A program made the translations under genes and the position numbers. From contig JAPPNU010000067.1 in the NCBI GenBank assembly GCA_028873695.1, positions 62,001-126,000 of the forward strand: 64,000 nt of DNA, written 5' to 3'. Numbering within the stretch: position 1 is the first letter of the stretch; every line of letters begins with the position of its first letter. The stretch comes from Gemmatimonadota bacterium (GTDB lineage Bacteria; Latescibacterota; UBA2968; GCA-2709665). Under the pieces are notes generated by a model. The model made no database searches. It was not told where the DNA came from and worked only from the letters and a program-made list of their open reading frames with translations. Shown piece after piece: positions 42,240 to 51,083 of this stretch.

Positions 42240-42995
42240 CTACTCGGGCGGCTTGAAAAGGGAAATCCGGTTGCCCGCAATATCTCTAAAGATCGCGAGC
42301 GAACCGAAGCCGCCGGGAATCCCGTTTGGCTGCATCACGGCCGTTGCTCCAAGACTCGCCGCCTTGTCAAGATAGGCCTGCAGGTCGTCAACCATCACGG
42401 CAACCGAGGGGGCGTTGGGCGGCATACCATCCATGTGTTGGAACATACCGCCGCCAATACCTTCCGGCTCTTTTTCTACGAGGCGGTAGTTCATCTCTTC
42501 CATAAGCGTGGTCTTCCAGCCGAACATTTCAGTGTAGAAGACGTTAAGCGTTTCCGAGTCGCTTCCACCAACCTCGAAATGCACGACTGGTGGGGCATTG
42601 CCCTTTGGCGGCATCTCGCCGTCCCATTCTGCTGGCAGGGAGTACAGTCCAATGGTGTTGTGAGCGGGGTCCGTGAACATAGCAAAGGAACCCATTCCGG
42701 GCGCAATCTCAATCGGCGGCATCACCGTGGCTCCACCCATCCCGGAAAGCTTGTCGAGGGCTGCCTGGAGGTCGCCGACCTGAATGTAGAAGGTCACATA
42801 GTTGCTGGCAGGCATATCCTCAGTGGTTTCCATGATACCGCCGCCGATGCCCCCTTCGTTGGTCTGCACCAAACCGTAGTTGCCCATCTCCTCGCCCTGC
42901 GTCTGCACGTTCCATCCGAAGAGGTCTCGGTAGAACTGCTGCAAGGCGGGGCCATCGGGGCCCGCGATCTCAAAGTGGACTACCGGATTTCCCAT
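42240..42995 (-). CDS. Two-domain VOC-family protein
   Basis: 251 aa made of two tandem VOC domains. The first begins NPVVHFEIAGPDGPALQQFY with LFGWNVQ, the second PPVVHFEVGGSDSETLNVFY with MFGWKTT. Domain ends are MFTDPAHNTIGLYSLP and IFRDIAGNRISLFKPPE. The Phe-Gly-Trp element is common in VOC proteins related to hydroxylases and antibiotic resistance, but no substrate is implied. The ATG at 42995 has a strong AGGAGG 4 nt upstream; a longer in-frame start at 43028 is rejected. Confidence 0.9.
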   Translation of the reverse strand: MGNPVVHFEIAGPDGPALQQFYRDLFGWNVQTQGEEMGNYGLVQTNEGGIGGGIMETTEDMPASNYVTFYIQVGDLQAALDKLSGMGGATVMPPIEIAPGMGSFAMFTDPAHNTIGLYSLPAEWDGEMPPKGNAPPVVHFEVGGSDSETLNVFYTEMFGWKTTLMEEMNYRLVEKEPEGIGGGMFQHMDGMPPNAPSVAVMVDDLQAYLDKAASLGATAVMQPNGIPGGFGSLAIFRDIAGNRISLFKPPE

Positions 42996-43200
42996 TGTTC
43001 CTCCTGACATTTGTTGGAATCCCCCCACCGCATCAGCCGTCGCCGGCCCTTCGACAATCCTTCGGCAGGCTCAGGACAACGGCTCAGGGAGCGGCTCGGC
43101 TTCTGCGACTCCCCCTCAAGGGGGAGTGATTGATTAATCGAACTGGCGCGCGCGTTCTCTGCCACCTATTTGGTTGCGGCACCCAAATGGCCCACCTCCC

Positions 43201-44658
43201 TCACATCGGCCCGATGCGTTCGGGGCCCCGGTCCATGGCGAGCGTGGACGCATCGAAACTGCGTTGCATGAGTTCGAGTTTCACGTCCGCGTGACCGGGG
43301 CTGTCCCACAGGTTATCGAACTCCTCCGGGTCCTTCTCGAGGTCGTAGAGTTCCCCCAGGCCGTGTCCGTGGTAGACGACGAACTTGTACCGGCGGTCGT
43401 GGTACATCGTGGCGAACGTCCCGTCGGCCTGGTCCAGCGCATCGTAAAATTCGCAACGGACGAATTCGCGATGCTCGCCGGCCGGATTCTCGCCGCTGAG
43501 CATGGGAACCAGCGAGCGCGCCTGCATCCGCTCGGGAACCGGCAACCCCGCCAGTTCCAGCAGCAGCGGGGCGATGTCGCGCAGTTCCACCAGCGCGTCG
43601 CTCTTCCGGCCGGACGTCACGTGTCCCGGCCACGAGAAGATCAGCGGTACCCTCACCAGCCCTTCGTAGAAGCGGCATCCCTTCTGAATCAGCCCGTGGT
43701 CCCCCAGCATCTCGCCGTGATCGCTGGTGAAGATCACGAGCGTATTCTCGCGTTGTCCTGTGGCTTCCAGAGCGGCCATGATACGCCCGACCTGGTCGTC
43801 GATCAGTTTGATCATGGCGTAATACGCGGCGATCAGGGTTCTGGCATCCCGTTTTCCGGCGGTTTCCGGCCCCACCAGTCCGTGGGTCTGCGTCCACGGT
43901 ATCACCGGACTCTTGATATCCAGGTCGTCGGGATGCCGCCCTCTGGACTGAAAGTCGACGCCTTCCAGCTCTTTCTGCTGGACGAGATCGCTGTCTCTGA
44001 ACAGTGGATCGTTCACCAGTGCAGGATCGAACAGGTCGCGGTACGTCCGTGGCGGATTGAACGGCGGATGCGGATCGTAGATATTCACTGAGGCCAGCCA
44101 CGGACCTTCACGTGCCTCGCTCAGGAAGTCGATGGTTTTCTCCGCGCACCAGGTGGTCTGGTGCAGTTCCGCGGGTACGCCATCCGGGCTCTTGATCAAT
44201 TCACCCAGTACCTCCCCCTTGGACCGCACCCAGTCGGCGTAGGCGTGTCCGGTCTCCCAGTCGTCCCGGGGCGCGTGGCTGTATTGCCAGTACCGGTACC
44301 CGTCGTCTACCCGCGCTTCCACGCGTCCGAATGCGCTGGACAGGTGCAATTTGCCGATCAATCCGCAATCGTAGCCGCTGTCGGCGAGCGACTTCGTGAC
44401 GAGCGGGGGCGCATCCGGAAAATGTGAATTACCGTTTCCGTTCACGTGGACGGCGCTCGCGTATTGTCCCGTCAGAAAACTCGCACGACTGGGGGTACAA
44501 ATGGGACTCTGGCAATACGCATGCGTAAACGCGAATCCCTCGGCGACCAGACGATCTATATTTGGCGTGTCGACGTGGGGATTCCCCAATGCCCCAATTG
44601 TATCGTATCGCTGCTGGTCCGTGCAGATCCAAAGGATATTCGGCCTGGATCCCTTCAT
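43201..44658 (-). CDS. Sulfatase (formylglycine type S1)
   Basis: 485 aa. N-terminal metal site NILWICTDQQRYDTIG, the maturation motif ICTPSRASFLTGQYASA (Cys-x-Pro-Ser-Arg, Cys converted to formylglycine), GKLHLSS and VIFTSDHGEMLGDHGLIQKG for the second metal half. It hydrolyses a sulfate ester, probably on a carbohydrate. No signal peptide is evident, and no maturase is in the window. AGGAGG lies 4 nt before the ATG. It begins 31 nt after the nitrilase gene ends. Confidence 0.93.
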   Translation of the reverse strand: MKGSRPNILWICTDQQRYDTIGALGNPHVDTPNIDRLVAEGFAFTHAYCQSPICTPSRASFLTGQYASAVHVNGNGNSHFPDAPPLVTKSLADSGYDCGLIGKLHLSSAFGRVEARVDDGYRYWQYSHAPRDDWETGHAYADWVRSKGEVLGELIKSPDGVPAELHQTTWCAEKTIDFLSEAREGPWLASVNIYDPHPPFNPPRTYRDLFDPALVNDPLFRDSDLVQQKELEGVDFQSRGRHPDDLDIKSPVIPWTQTHGLVGPETAGKRDARTLIAAYYAMIKLIDDQVGRIMAALEATGQRENTLVIFTSDHGEMLGDHGLIQKGCRFYEGLVRVPLIFSWPGHVTSGRKSDALVELRDIAPLLLELAGLPVPERMQARSLVPMLSGENPAGEHREFVRCEFYDALDQADGTFATMYHDRRYKFVVYHGHGLGELYDLEKDPEEFDNLWDSPGHADVKLELMQRSFDASTLAMDRGPERIGPM

Positions 44659-44689
44659 GCGTCCTCCTCCGTCGGATTGAAACGTGCCG

Positions 44690-45535
44690 TCAGGCGCCTC
44701 CCCTGTCCACGAAACTCACACCCTCCTTCATCCAGCCGCTGATACAGGTGACGTCGTTTACGGCGCGCATCGCGATATTTCGTGACGCCTCGTGGAGGTC
44801 GAGTCTCCGAATGACGATCTCGTCCGAGAACATACCGGCTTCCACGATCACGTTGCCGTCCGGATGGATAATCTTCGATTCGCCGTGAGACGACCCCGCG
44901 CGGTCGATATCCGTGCGATCGGCCGGCGCATTCGCCATGACCACGTAAATCCCGTTTTCCGTAGCGCGGCTGATGGGCATCGCCCTGTAGGCCGACAACT
45001 TGTGCTCGTTAGTGACGGAACTCTCGCAACTGCAGAAAAAACAGACCTTCGCGCCGGCGGCCGCGGGCAGCCGCACAAGTTCGGGATAGCGGATATCGTG
45101 ACAGATCAGGAAACAACACGGTACGCCGCACAGGCTATAAATGGGCAGGTGCTGGGACGGCTCGAACCATTGCTCGCCCGCAAGGTGGATCTTGCCATAA
45201 CGCCCGCGCACCGTGCCGTCTCTGTCCACGACAAGCAAGCTGTTATAGCGGTTTCCGTTGTCTTGATGGGTTGATCCCACGACGGCCGCGATGCCGTTTT
45301 CCCTGCAGGCCCTGACGATCTGCCGTTCCGCGTTTTCGATACGGGATCGATCCAGGTTCGACCAGAAATCCGGTCGGTCGCAATAGCCGAACAGGACGCC
45401 CTCGTGGAACGCGGCCACGTCGACCCTCTCACGAGCGCCCGTGTTCAACCGGTCGACGATGTTTCGAACGTTTCTTTCCACGTTATCGTCGGCGTGCATC
45501 TGGACGGCGGCGACGCGCAACCACCTCCGGGGCAT
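44690..45535 (-). CDS. Carbon-nitrogen hydrolase (nitrilase superfamily)
   Basis: 281 aa with the full Glu-Lys-Cys triad: AAFHEGVLFGYC (Glu), GRYGKIHLAGEQWFE (Lys) and CFLICHDIRYPELV (Cys). It is an amidase or N-carbamoylase type by general pattern; the substrate is not inferable. The ATG at 45535 has AGGAGG 5 nt upstream, and a far longer open frame to 45970 is rejected because it is antisense-like. It is co-directional with and close to the sulfatase gene. Confidence 0.92.
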   Translation of the reverse strand: MPRRWLRVAAVQMHADDNVERNVRNIVDRLNTGARERVDVAAFHEGVLFGYCDRPDFWSNLDRSRIENAERQIVRACRENGIAAVVGSTHQDNGNRYNSLLVVDRDGTVRGRYGKIHLAGEQWFEPSQHLPIYSLCGVPCCFLICHDIRYPELVRLPAAAGAKVCFFCSCESSVTNEHKLSAYRAMPISRATENGIYVVMANAPADRTDIDRAGSSHGESKIIHPDGNVIVEAGMFSDEIVIRRLDLHEASRNIAMRAVNDVTCISGWMKEGVSFVDRGGA

Positions 45536-45702
45536 AACGACCTCCTGGAAGTTTGCCAATTCGGGGAACACGGGGAATATAACACGGGACAGGGAAGTAC
45601 GCGAGAAGCAAGAACGCTGATGCGGGGAAAAACCGTTCCCGCGCTGCCGTCGGCTTGCATCCGATCGGATGGGACGCGATCCGGCGCGGGAGAGCGCATG
45701 GT

Positions 45703-47037
45703 TCACTCGCTCGGAGCGGACGTTTCCAGCGATTGATAGAAGGCCATGCTGGCATAGCTGACCAGCGAACCGGTATCGTCCTGGCGGTTCTGCCCGTAGC
45801 CGAGCAGGTCGCCGCGGCATTCGGCGCCGGCCAGAAGCGTATGGAGCGAAAACAGACCGGAGACGGCATCCACGTTCCGGCCGTTTCCGTCTGCTTTCAA
45901 CGTGCGGAACAACCCCGGCGCATCGAATCGTTGCACGTAGCCCAGCAGGTCGCGGTCGACCGACTCGCACGCGGCCGCGGCAGCATCGTCCACCCGGTCG
46001 GGATGGCCGAATTTGGGCCCGATATGCGCCAGGTCCACGCTGAGTACGTACAGGGCGCGCATTCCCCTCGCAGATACCGCCTCCCGGAGCGCCTCGAGTT
46101 CACTGGCCACTTCGTGAGCATGCAAGGGATTCCGCCCTTCCCGCAGGTAGTGATCGACGCTTCCCAGCAGGACCGGCACCACCTGGAACGGCGCCAGGTC
46201 CTCCCGTGCCTGGATATATTGAAGAAACAGCACGGCGAACTCGACCGAGTGCTCGGTGCGGTGCATCCACTGTTGCTCGGTGACGTCGCGCCCGGTGCGG
46301 CTGGACCAGTCCCCGATTACGTCTGTGTCGGTTGCCACCCGTCCGAACGGCGTTTCGTAGTGTTTGCCGGTCGCAATGGCGAAGCTCTTGCCCGGCTCCG
46401 TTCCGCCGTTGTGAGCCACGCCGAGAATGACGAAAAGTTCGTAGGACTCGCAGCCTGAGGCCGCGGCCAACGCATTGAAGGCAGGCGGATACGTCTCCCC
46501 GCCCGCGCGCAGATCGATGTGCGGGCACATGATGGCGGCAAGCCGCCCTTTCCGGTCCCCGTAGCTGTCTCCACGTCGCGCCTCCACCGACGAAGCGGCG
46601 GTTTCAAAGAACCCGTCGAGCATCCCGGCGAGTTCTCCCGGGTCGTTCGGGTAGGCGGTCCCCGCATGCCAGGCCGGTCGAACTTCGGCGCGTTCGAATT
46701 CGTCACGCACGCGGGCGATCCGGTCCGCAGCCACGGGGTCGTCCAGGTAACAGCCCTCGCTCAACTTGCCTAGCACACGACGGACCTCGCCAACCCCCAC
46801 CTCGCCACCCGGAATCGCTTTTTGCAGGGATTCGAGAATCTGATCCATGGTGCGCCGACCGTCCAGATGCGACAGGACGAGCATCCCCGCCGGTCCCAGC
46901 AACAGCGGTTGCGGAGCGATCTCCAACGGATCGCGCACGTAGAACATACGGCCGCCGCCCTGGTCGACCGGGATCACTTCAATGTTGCGCACGCGGGGCA
47001 GCGGAGAATCGGTTGGGTATGACGCAATCTGTCGCAT
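45703..47037 (-). CDS. MEMO1-family protein with PqqD/RRE-like N-terminus
   Basis: 444 aa. Residues about 115-435 form the MEMO (AmmeMemoRadiSam system protein B) domain: MCPHIDLRAGGETYPPAFNA, ILGVAHNGG, WMHRTEHSVEF and VLSVDLAHIGPKFGHPD, carrying the histidines of a dioxygenase-like metal site. Residues 1-110 resemble a PqqD-like winged helix (FYVRDPL, DGRRTMDQILESLQK, VRRVLGKLSEGCYLDD). The AMMECR1 and radical SAM partners are not in the window. GAGGT precedes the ATG. Confidence 0.85.
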   Translation of the reverse strand: MRQIASYPTDSPLPRVRNIEVIPVDQGGGRMFYVRDPLEIAPQPLLLGPAGMLVLSHLDGRRTMDQILESLQKAIPGGEVGVGEVRRVLGKLSEGCYLDDPVAADRIARVRDEFERAEVRPAWHAGTAYPNDPGELAGMLDGFFETAASSVEARRGDSYGDRKGRLAAIMCPHIDLRAGGETYPPAFNALAAASGCESYELFVILGVAHNGGTEPGKSFAIATGKHYETPFGRVATDTDVIGDWSSRTGRDVTEQQWMHRTEHSVEFAVLFLQYIQAREDLAPFQVVPVLLGSVDHYLREGRNPLHAHEVASELEALREAVSARGMRALYVLSVDLAHIGPKFGHPDRVDDAAAAACESVDRDLLGYVQRFDAPGLFRTLKADGNGRNVDAVSGLFSLHTLLAGAECRGDLLGYGQNRQDDTGSLVSYASMAFYQSLETSAPSE

Positions 47038-47137
47038 ATACTACCTCGCCCGGTACGCATAATCGACACATTTATGGGGCGTCAGGAACATAGGTTTCCG
47101 CTGCGGCGCTGTCAAGACCGTGAATATTTCCGACTGA

Positions 47138-47348
47138 CCTCAATTCTAAAAAAGACAACTATCAATTTACCACAAAAAGCACAAATGGCACAGAAGGTGA
47201 AGGTGCGAAAACGGGGCATTATTGTCATTTAAATGGATGAAATTGCCCTTCACACCCAGTGACGTCAATTATTCGGGACAGTTGACGTCAATTAGCCTTT
47301 GTTCTTCTGTCCATGAGACATTCAGGTCCCCGAATAATTGTGAATCAA
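47138..47348 (+). repeat. Family B intergenic repeat, copy B3
   Basis: Starts CCTCAATTCTAAAAAAGACA and carries CCACAAAAAGCACAAATGG, GCGAAAACGGGGCATT, TTGACGTCAATTAGCC and an end near GAATCAAGACC. It is nearly colinear with B1. It lies between the divergent MEMO and deaminase genes, upstream of the deaminase. Confidence 0.8.
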
Positions 47349-47488
47349 GACCATATGCCGAGGAATTATTTCAGTGCCTTCCGTCGGCGCGGACGCGAAT
47401 CTCGACCACGTGGGGTTACCCGACGATCCCGATCCCAAGGTATCGGGATCGCTATAAAACACCTGACGCACTTGAGGAGCCGATTGAG

Positions 47489-47956
47489 ATGCGACGGGAA
47501 TTTATGGAAAGAGCGATAGAGCTCTCTCGAATCCGGATGCAGTCGCGGCGCGGCGGTCCATTCGGCGCCGTCATCGTGAAGGGCGGCAGAATCGTTGCGG
47601 AAGGATCCAACGAGGTGATCGCGCGCAACGACCCAACCGCCCATGCGGAGATATTGGCGATCAGGAGAGCGGGATCACGACTTCACGATTATCACCTGAT
47701 CGGCTGCGAAATCTACGCCAGTTGCGAGCCCTGTCCGATGTGCCTCGCCGCAATCTACTGGGCAAGGATCGAGAAGATCTACTTCGCCAATACCGCCCAG
47801 GACGCAGCGGAAATCGGTTTCGACGACGAATTCTTCTACCGGGAAATTCAATTGCCGGGGACCGAAAGGCGAATCCCGTCCCATCAACTCATGCGGGACG
47901 AGGCGCTGCCAGTCTTTCGCGAATGGCGCAACATGGACGACCGTATAGAATATTAG
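47489..47956 (+). CDS. Nucleoside/guanine deaminase (CDA zinc fold)
   Basis: 155 aa zinc deaminase. Active-site motifs are NDPTAHAEILAIRRAG (His-Ala-Glu) and CEIYASCEPCPMCLAAIYWA (PCxxC). The C-terminal tail WRNMDDRIEY resembles guanine deaminase (GuaD) of the short Bacillus type, which ends in an aromatic residue placed near the substrate; tRNA adenosine deaminase (TadA) is the alternative. The ATG has GAGGAG 9 nt upstream. The gene is bracketed by direct family B copies. Confidence 0.88.
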   Translation: MRREFMERAIELSRIRMQSRRGGPFGAVIVKGGRIVAEGSNEVIARNDPTAHAEILAIRRAGSRLHDYHLIGCEIYASCEPCPMCLAAIYWARIEKIYFANTAQDAAEIGFDDEFFYREIQLPGTERRIPSHQLMRDEALPVFREWRNMDDRIEY

Positions 47957-48150
47957 CCTCAATCCGAAAAAAAACAGCAACGCGGCGACGCGATAAAACC
48001 TTCCGAAACGGGGCGTTATCGACGTAAAGAACGATGTTTTTTCCCTTCACGTCCAGTGACCTGGTGTATCCTGGTAATCAGCCGTCTAATCGCCTTTATT
48101 TACAATCACATATTCGAATTAACGTCTCCGAAGACTTACGAACCAAGGTT
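47957..48150 (+). repeat. Family B intergenic repeat, copy B4
   Basis: Starts CCTCAATCCGAAAAAAAACA directly after the TAG stop of the deaminase, as B1 does after its gene. It contains GAAACGGGGCGTTATCGA, TTCACGTCCAGTGACCTGG, GTATCCTGGTAATCAGCC and TCGAATTAACGTCTCCGAAG. It lacks the CACAAAAAGCAC block. Confidence 0.75.
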
Positions 48151-48202
48151 AGGTTATCCGAAAGGAGTTCCAATTCTCGACATCCGCCGGCTGTACGAAA
48201 AT

Positions 48203-48238
48203 AACAGCGGCCCGTCTCCCCCGAGACGCGCCGCTGTT
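48203..48238 (-). terminator. Predicted intrinsic terminator
   Basis: The stem AACAGCGG / CCGCTGTT (48203-48210 with 48231-48238) encloses CGTCTC / GAGACG with a short C-rich loop. On the minus strand it is followed by a T-rich tail (TTATTTT), placing it 85 nt past the minus-strand gene ending at 48323. A plus-strand role for the deaminase is possible but its tail is poorer. Confidence 0.65.
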
Positions 48239-48322
48239 TGCTTTCACCCGCTTTTCGGTCCGGAAATCGGATTGCCGCAGACCTGAGCTAGATCACGGCT
48301 TAACGCAATCACTCTGAATACG

Positions 48323-48808
48323 CTAATCCACTTCAGATTGTCCAGCTCCGAGACCGGGATGCCGGTACGCGTAGAGCAGGCCGATTAGACCGAGTTGGAT
48401 GAGGGCGCCGGGCGCCAGGACCGGGAGGGCGCCATGGGCCGCCCTGGTTATCAGATACCAGCCGCTCAGCTTCGAATACATCTCCAGTTCGAATGCCATG
48501 TTCGCGTCGAAGTGAATCCAGACGCCCACGATACCGCCCAGTACGAACGCCAGCATCGTCAGCCTGAACAACCGCACGACGACCCGGCGCTTATAGACCA
48601 GATGCGTCACCATTAAAATGAGGCCCAGTCCAAGAAGCGCCAGGGGCACCTGTTGCCGCCATTCCGTGAAATGCTCCAGCAGAAGCAATTCAGCGCCCAG
48701 TCCGGCGCTTCCAAGGAAAAAGATCAACAAAAGACCCTGCCGTAAGCTGACTGTGCCGATCTGTCGCTTTGGGTCTGTCAATTTCCGGTCCCTTCGTTTC
48801 GGATTCAC
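48323..48808 (-). CDS. Hypothetical four-helix membrane protein
   Basis: 161 aa, not recognised. Four hydrophobic stretches are visible (LLLIFFLGSAGLGAELLLL, VPLALLGLGLILMVTHLVY, LTMLAFVLGGIVGVWIHF, LAPGALIQLGLIGLLYAYR), with basic residues in the first 24 residues suggesting a cytoplasmic N-terminus. The only start is a GTG at 48808 with a weak upstream AAGAAC. It sits just downstream of the methyltransferase gene and may be co-transcribed with it. Confidence 0.65.
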   Translation of the reverse strand: MNPKRRDRKLTDPKRQIGTVSLRQGLLLIFFLGSAGLGAELLLLEHFTEWRQQVPLALLGLGLILMVTHLVYKRRVVVRLFRLTMLAFVLGGIVGVWIHFDANMAFELEMYSKLSGWYLITRAAHGALPVLAPGALIQLGLIGLLYAYRHPGLGAGQSEVD

Positions 48809-48855
48809 AGTTCTTCACGATGAAGACGCGTTGTCACAGTCGCCCGAACCTCAGG

Positions 48856-49755
48856 TCAAGTCGCGCCATATAACGCGAACGAGAAATTCGGCGCCGGATC
48901 CACCAGGCCGGATTGCTCGTTCAGGTACCGACGTTTCTGCTCTCCGGCCGGGAGGTTCTCAAGTTCCGCAAAGCCGAAACCGGACATCACGTCCTTCAAC
49001 TCCTCCGGCGTGAACGTGGACAGCATCGGCTCTCCCCGCCTCGCCACGAAGCGGTCCAGTTTATCGGCGAACGGAAGGCTCTCCTCCGGAACGAGGTCCC
49101 TGTCAAGCTTATAATCCAGAACCATCCGACTGCCCGGGGCAACAACGCCGGCAACGCGACCCAGCGTCTCTCGTATTGCGTCTCTTGAGAGATAGTAGGT
49201 CGTGCCCAGCCAGGAAAAGAACGACGGCTTCAGAGGATCGAATCCGAACTTCGCAAGCGCTTCGTCGAGGCGATCGGTTTCGAAGTCGATGGGGACGAAC
49301 TCCAGATTGGCGGGAATCCTGCCATAAACCTCCTGTACCCTTTCGCGCTTCATTGCCTGGGTTGCGGGATGATCGAGCTCGAATATCCGCAACTCCTCCG
49401 ACCGTGCATCCCGGCGCATGGAAAACGTATCGAGCCCGGCCCCGAGAATGACGTACTGCGCGACGCCGGTATTCACGGCGTCCATCAGGCGGTCTTCGGC
49501 ATACCTGGAACGCAGGACGATTTCCGTGTGTATGGGGCGGAATGCGCGGAACACCGTGTGAACGGTTATCCAACTGGACAGGCGGTGCCTGGCAATCGCC
49601 CGCCAGAAACCCGATATCATGTCATATGCGTAGGTGTCGGCGAAGATCGGCGACGCGTGCCAGCGGCAATGATACGCGCGCACGCAAGCCGCCAGGTTCG
49701 CCGTTCTGCTCGTCCTGTGCGCCTGCGATGTCATTCCGGACTGCTCTGAAGCCAT
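48856..49755 (-). CDS. Class I SAM methyltransferase (TIGR00027/LCM family)
   Basis: 299 aa. The family's SAM site YVILGAGLDTFSMR and the following FELDHPATQAMKRERV are clear. The pattern FVPIDFETDRLDEAL then SFFSWLGTTYYLS is typical of the LCM-like methyltransferases that include PpmA and polyketide O-methyltransferases. The methyl acceptor is unknown. ATG at 49755 has GAGGT 5 nt upstream; an internal ATG at 49734 also follows a TCCGGA. Confidence 0.88.
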   Translation of the reverse strand: MASEQSGMTSQAHRTSRTANLAACVRAYHCRWHASPIFADTYAYDMISGFWRAIARHRLSSWITVHTVFRAFRPIHTEIVLRSRYAEDRLMDAVNTGVAQYVILGAGLDTFSMRRDARSEELRIFELDHPATQAMKRERVQEVYGRIPANLEFVPIDFETDRLDEALAKFGFDPLKPSFFSWLGTTYYLSRDAIRETLGRVAGVVAPGSRMVLDYKLDRDLVPEESLPFADKLDRFVARRGEPMLSTFTPEELKDVMSGFGFAELENLPAGEQKRRYLNEQSGLVDPAPNFSFALYGAT

Positions 49756-49775
49756 TCGACACCTCGGCTGTTACA

Positions 49776-50303
49776 TTACCCGGATTTCCCTTCGACGAAT
49801 CTGGCCAGGACCAGGCCGGCAAGAGTCCATGCGATCAGCGTATCCAGGATGATGACGAGCGTGTACGACGTGGAGAATCCGAACCAGTTCCAATACGGAA
49901 AGTGGCTAACGAAACCGATGGCGACGCCCGCCAGCGCCACGAAACGGACCCGTCCCCAATAGTCCAGGTTCGACGTCTTGCACAGCAGAAGAAATACGAG
50001 CAGCGCAGAGACCGCCTGACCGAGCAGGGCAACGCCCATCATCCCGCCCATGCCAGTTTCGAGGCCGTCGGGCAAGACATTCGCGAGTGCGAACAACACC
50101 CCGGGCTTGAGGTCTTCCTGCGCAAAGGGAAGATAATACATCCCGGCCGAAGGCGCGTTTTCCTTGAGAACGGCTGAAACGGCCGATTCGTCCGCGAATT
50201 TGTTTGCAACCGCATTGTGCCAGGGCAATATCGTCCACGAGACGAACCCCCAGACGAACAGGACAACGGCGGCCAGAACGACAGCAAGTACACGGTTCTA
50301 CAC
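49776..50303 (-). pseudogene. Small membrane protein gene with amber codon at position 2
   Basis: The coding potential is a 174-residue membrane protein: an N-terminal helix NRVLAVVLAAVVLFVWGFVS ending in WTILPWHNAVANKF, then three more helices. A textbook AAGGAGG (50311-50317) stands 7 nt before a GTG (50301-50303), but the next codon is TAG (50298-50300), after which the frame stays open to 49776. No other start lies before the first helix; a TTG at 50228 would omit it. This suggests a recent nonsense mutation or a single-base error. The family is a hypothetical inner-membrane protein. Confidence 0.7.
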
Positions 50304-50327
50304 GAAGAGACCTCCTTCAAGTGGTTA

Positions 50328-50697
50328 AACTCGATTCGAAAACAGACAACGGCTCAATTGGCCACGAAGAGCATGAATCGGGTAGACGGTAGACGTGAGA
50401 CGGTAGAAGAAATCCTTGCCCGGTATGCCTTTCCTCACTGCCTTCGGCACGAAAAGAACCCTCACAAGGCAGGCAATCTCTCCCCTCTCCCGTCTTCCTT
50501 CTCAGGACCTACCCCCTCACCCCCTTCCTGAAGGTAGGGGGAATGGTGATTGGTCAACCTATCGGCAAGGCGACACTTAGCTTTTCTCCCCCTTTCCTTT
50601 AGGAGAGGGGGCCGGGGGGAGAGGTCTGGGCGCCGGGGTGTGGTCCTCTTCCTTCTTGCGTCTCCCCGCCTTTAAGGGGCTGGGGGAGAGGTCCCGG
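50328..50697. repeat. Family B fragment followed by family C copy C2
   Basis: 50328-50375 matches only the left end of family B (AACTCGATTCGAAAACAGAC, then CAATTGGCCACGAAGAGCA). 50378-50697 repeats the order of C1 at 11041-11395: GGTAGACGGTAG, AGACGGTAGAAGAAATCC, GGCACGAAAAGAACCC, the stem near 50520-50541 (CCCCCTTCCTGAAGGTAGGG) and CTCCCCCTTTCCTTTAGGAG. It ends just 3' of the minus-strand VOC gene. No gene is seen here. Confidence 0.7.
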
Positions 50698-50699
50698 AA

Positions 50700-51062
50700 T
50701 CAGTCGCCGACGTACTGGCGGAGTTCGAAGACGTTTCCTGACGGATCGGAGATGGCGGCAATGCGCACCGGTATGCCGCCCCCGGCCTCCCGGACGTTCC
50801 TGACCTCTCCTCCGCCGGCCGCGACTTCCTTAACGGCGGCGTCGAGATCATCCACGTGGAGATTCAGACCCGCGTGGGCGACGGCGCCTTCGCTCATCCC
50901 GGTGGATAGGATATGGAGGGCCACGATGCATCCTCCGCAGCGCAGCGTACACCATCCGGTCGATTCAAACTCCACCTTCAGTCCGAGAACGTCGCGGTAG
51001 AACGGCAACGCTCTATCCATTTCCGTGACGTAGTGGACGACCATGGGTTCAGTAGCGTTCAC
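50700..51062 (-). CDS. Single-domain VOC-family protein
   Basis: 120 aa, glyoxalase/bleomycin-resistance fold: VVHYVTEMDRALPFYRDVLG, HAGLNLHVDDLDAAVKEVAA and IAAISDPSGNVFELRQYVGD. The terminal Glu is a likely metal ligand. GTG start with GGGAGAG upstream. The gene body follows octamer array 2. Substrate unknown. Confidence 0.85.
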   Translation of the reverse strand: MNATEPMVVHYVTEMDRALPFYRDVLGLKVEFESTGWCTLRCGGCIVALHILSTGMSEGAVAHAGLNLHVDDLDAAVKEVAAGGGEVRNVREAGGGIPVRIAAISDPSGNVFELRQYVGD

Positions 51063-51083
51063 GAAACTCTCCCTTTCGAAAAA

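Noticed and set aside
41492..42280. Intact 262-residue gene including the N-terminal part to 42280
   Set aside because: Residues encoded beyond 42010 are antisense to an oxidoreductase remnant, so the true protein is truncated.
47222..47488. 89-residue N-terminal extension of the deaminase
   Set aside because: It runs through family B repeat sequence; the ATG at 47489 follows a Shine-Dalgarno and starts at the normal family length.
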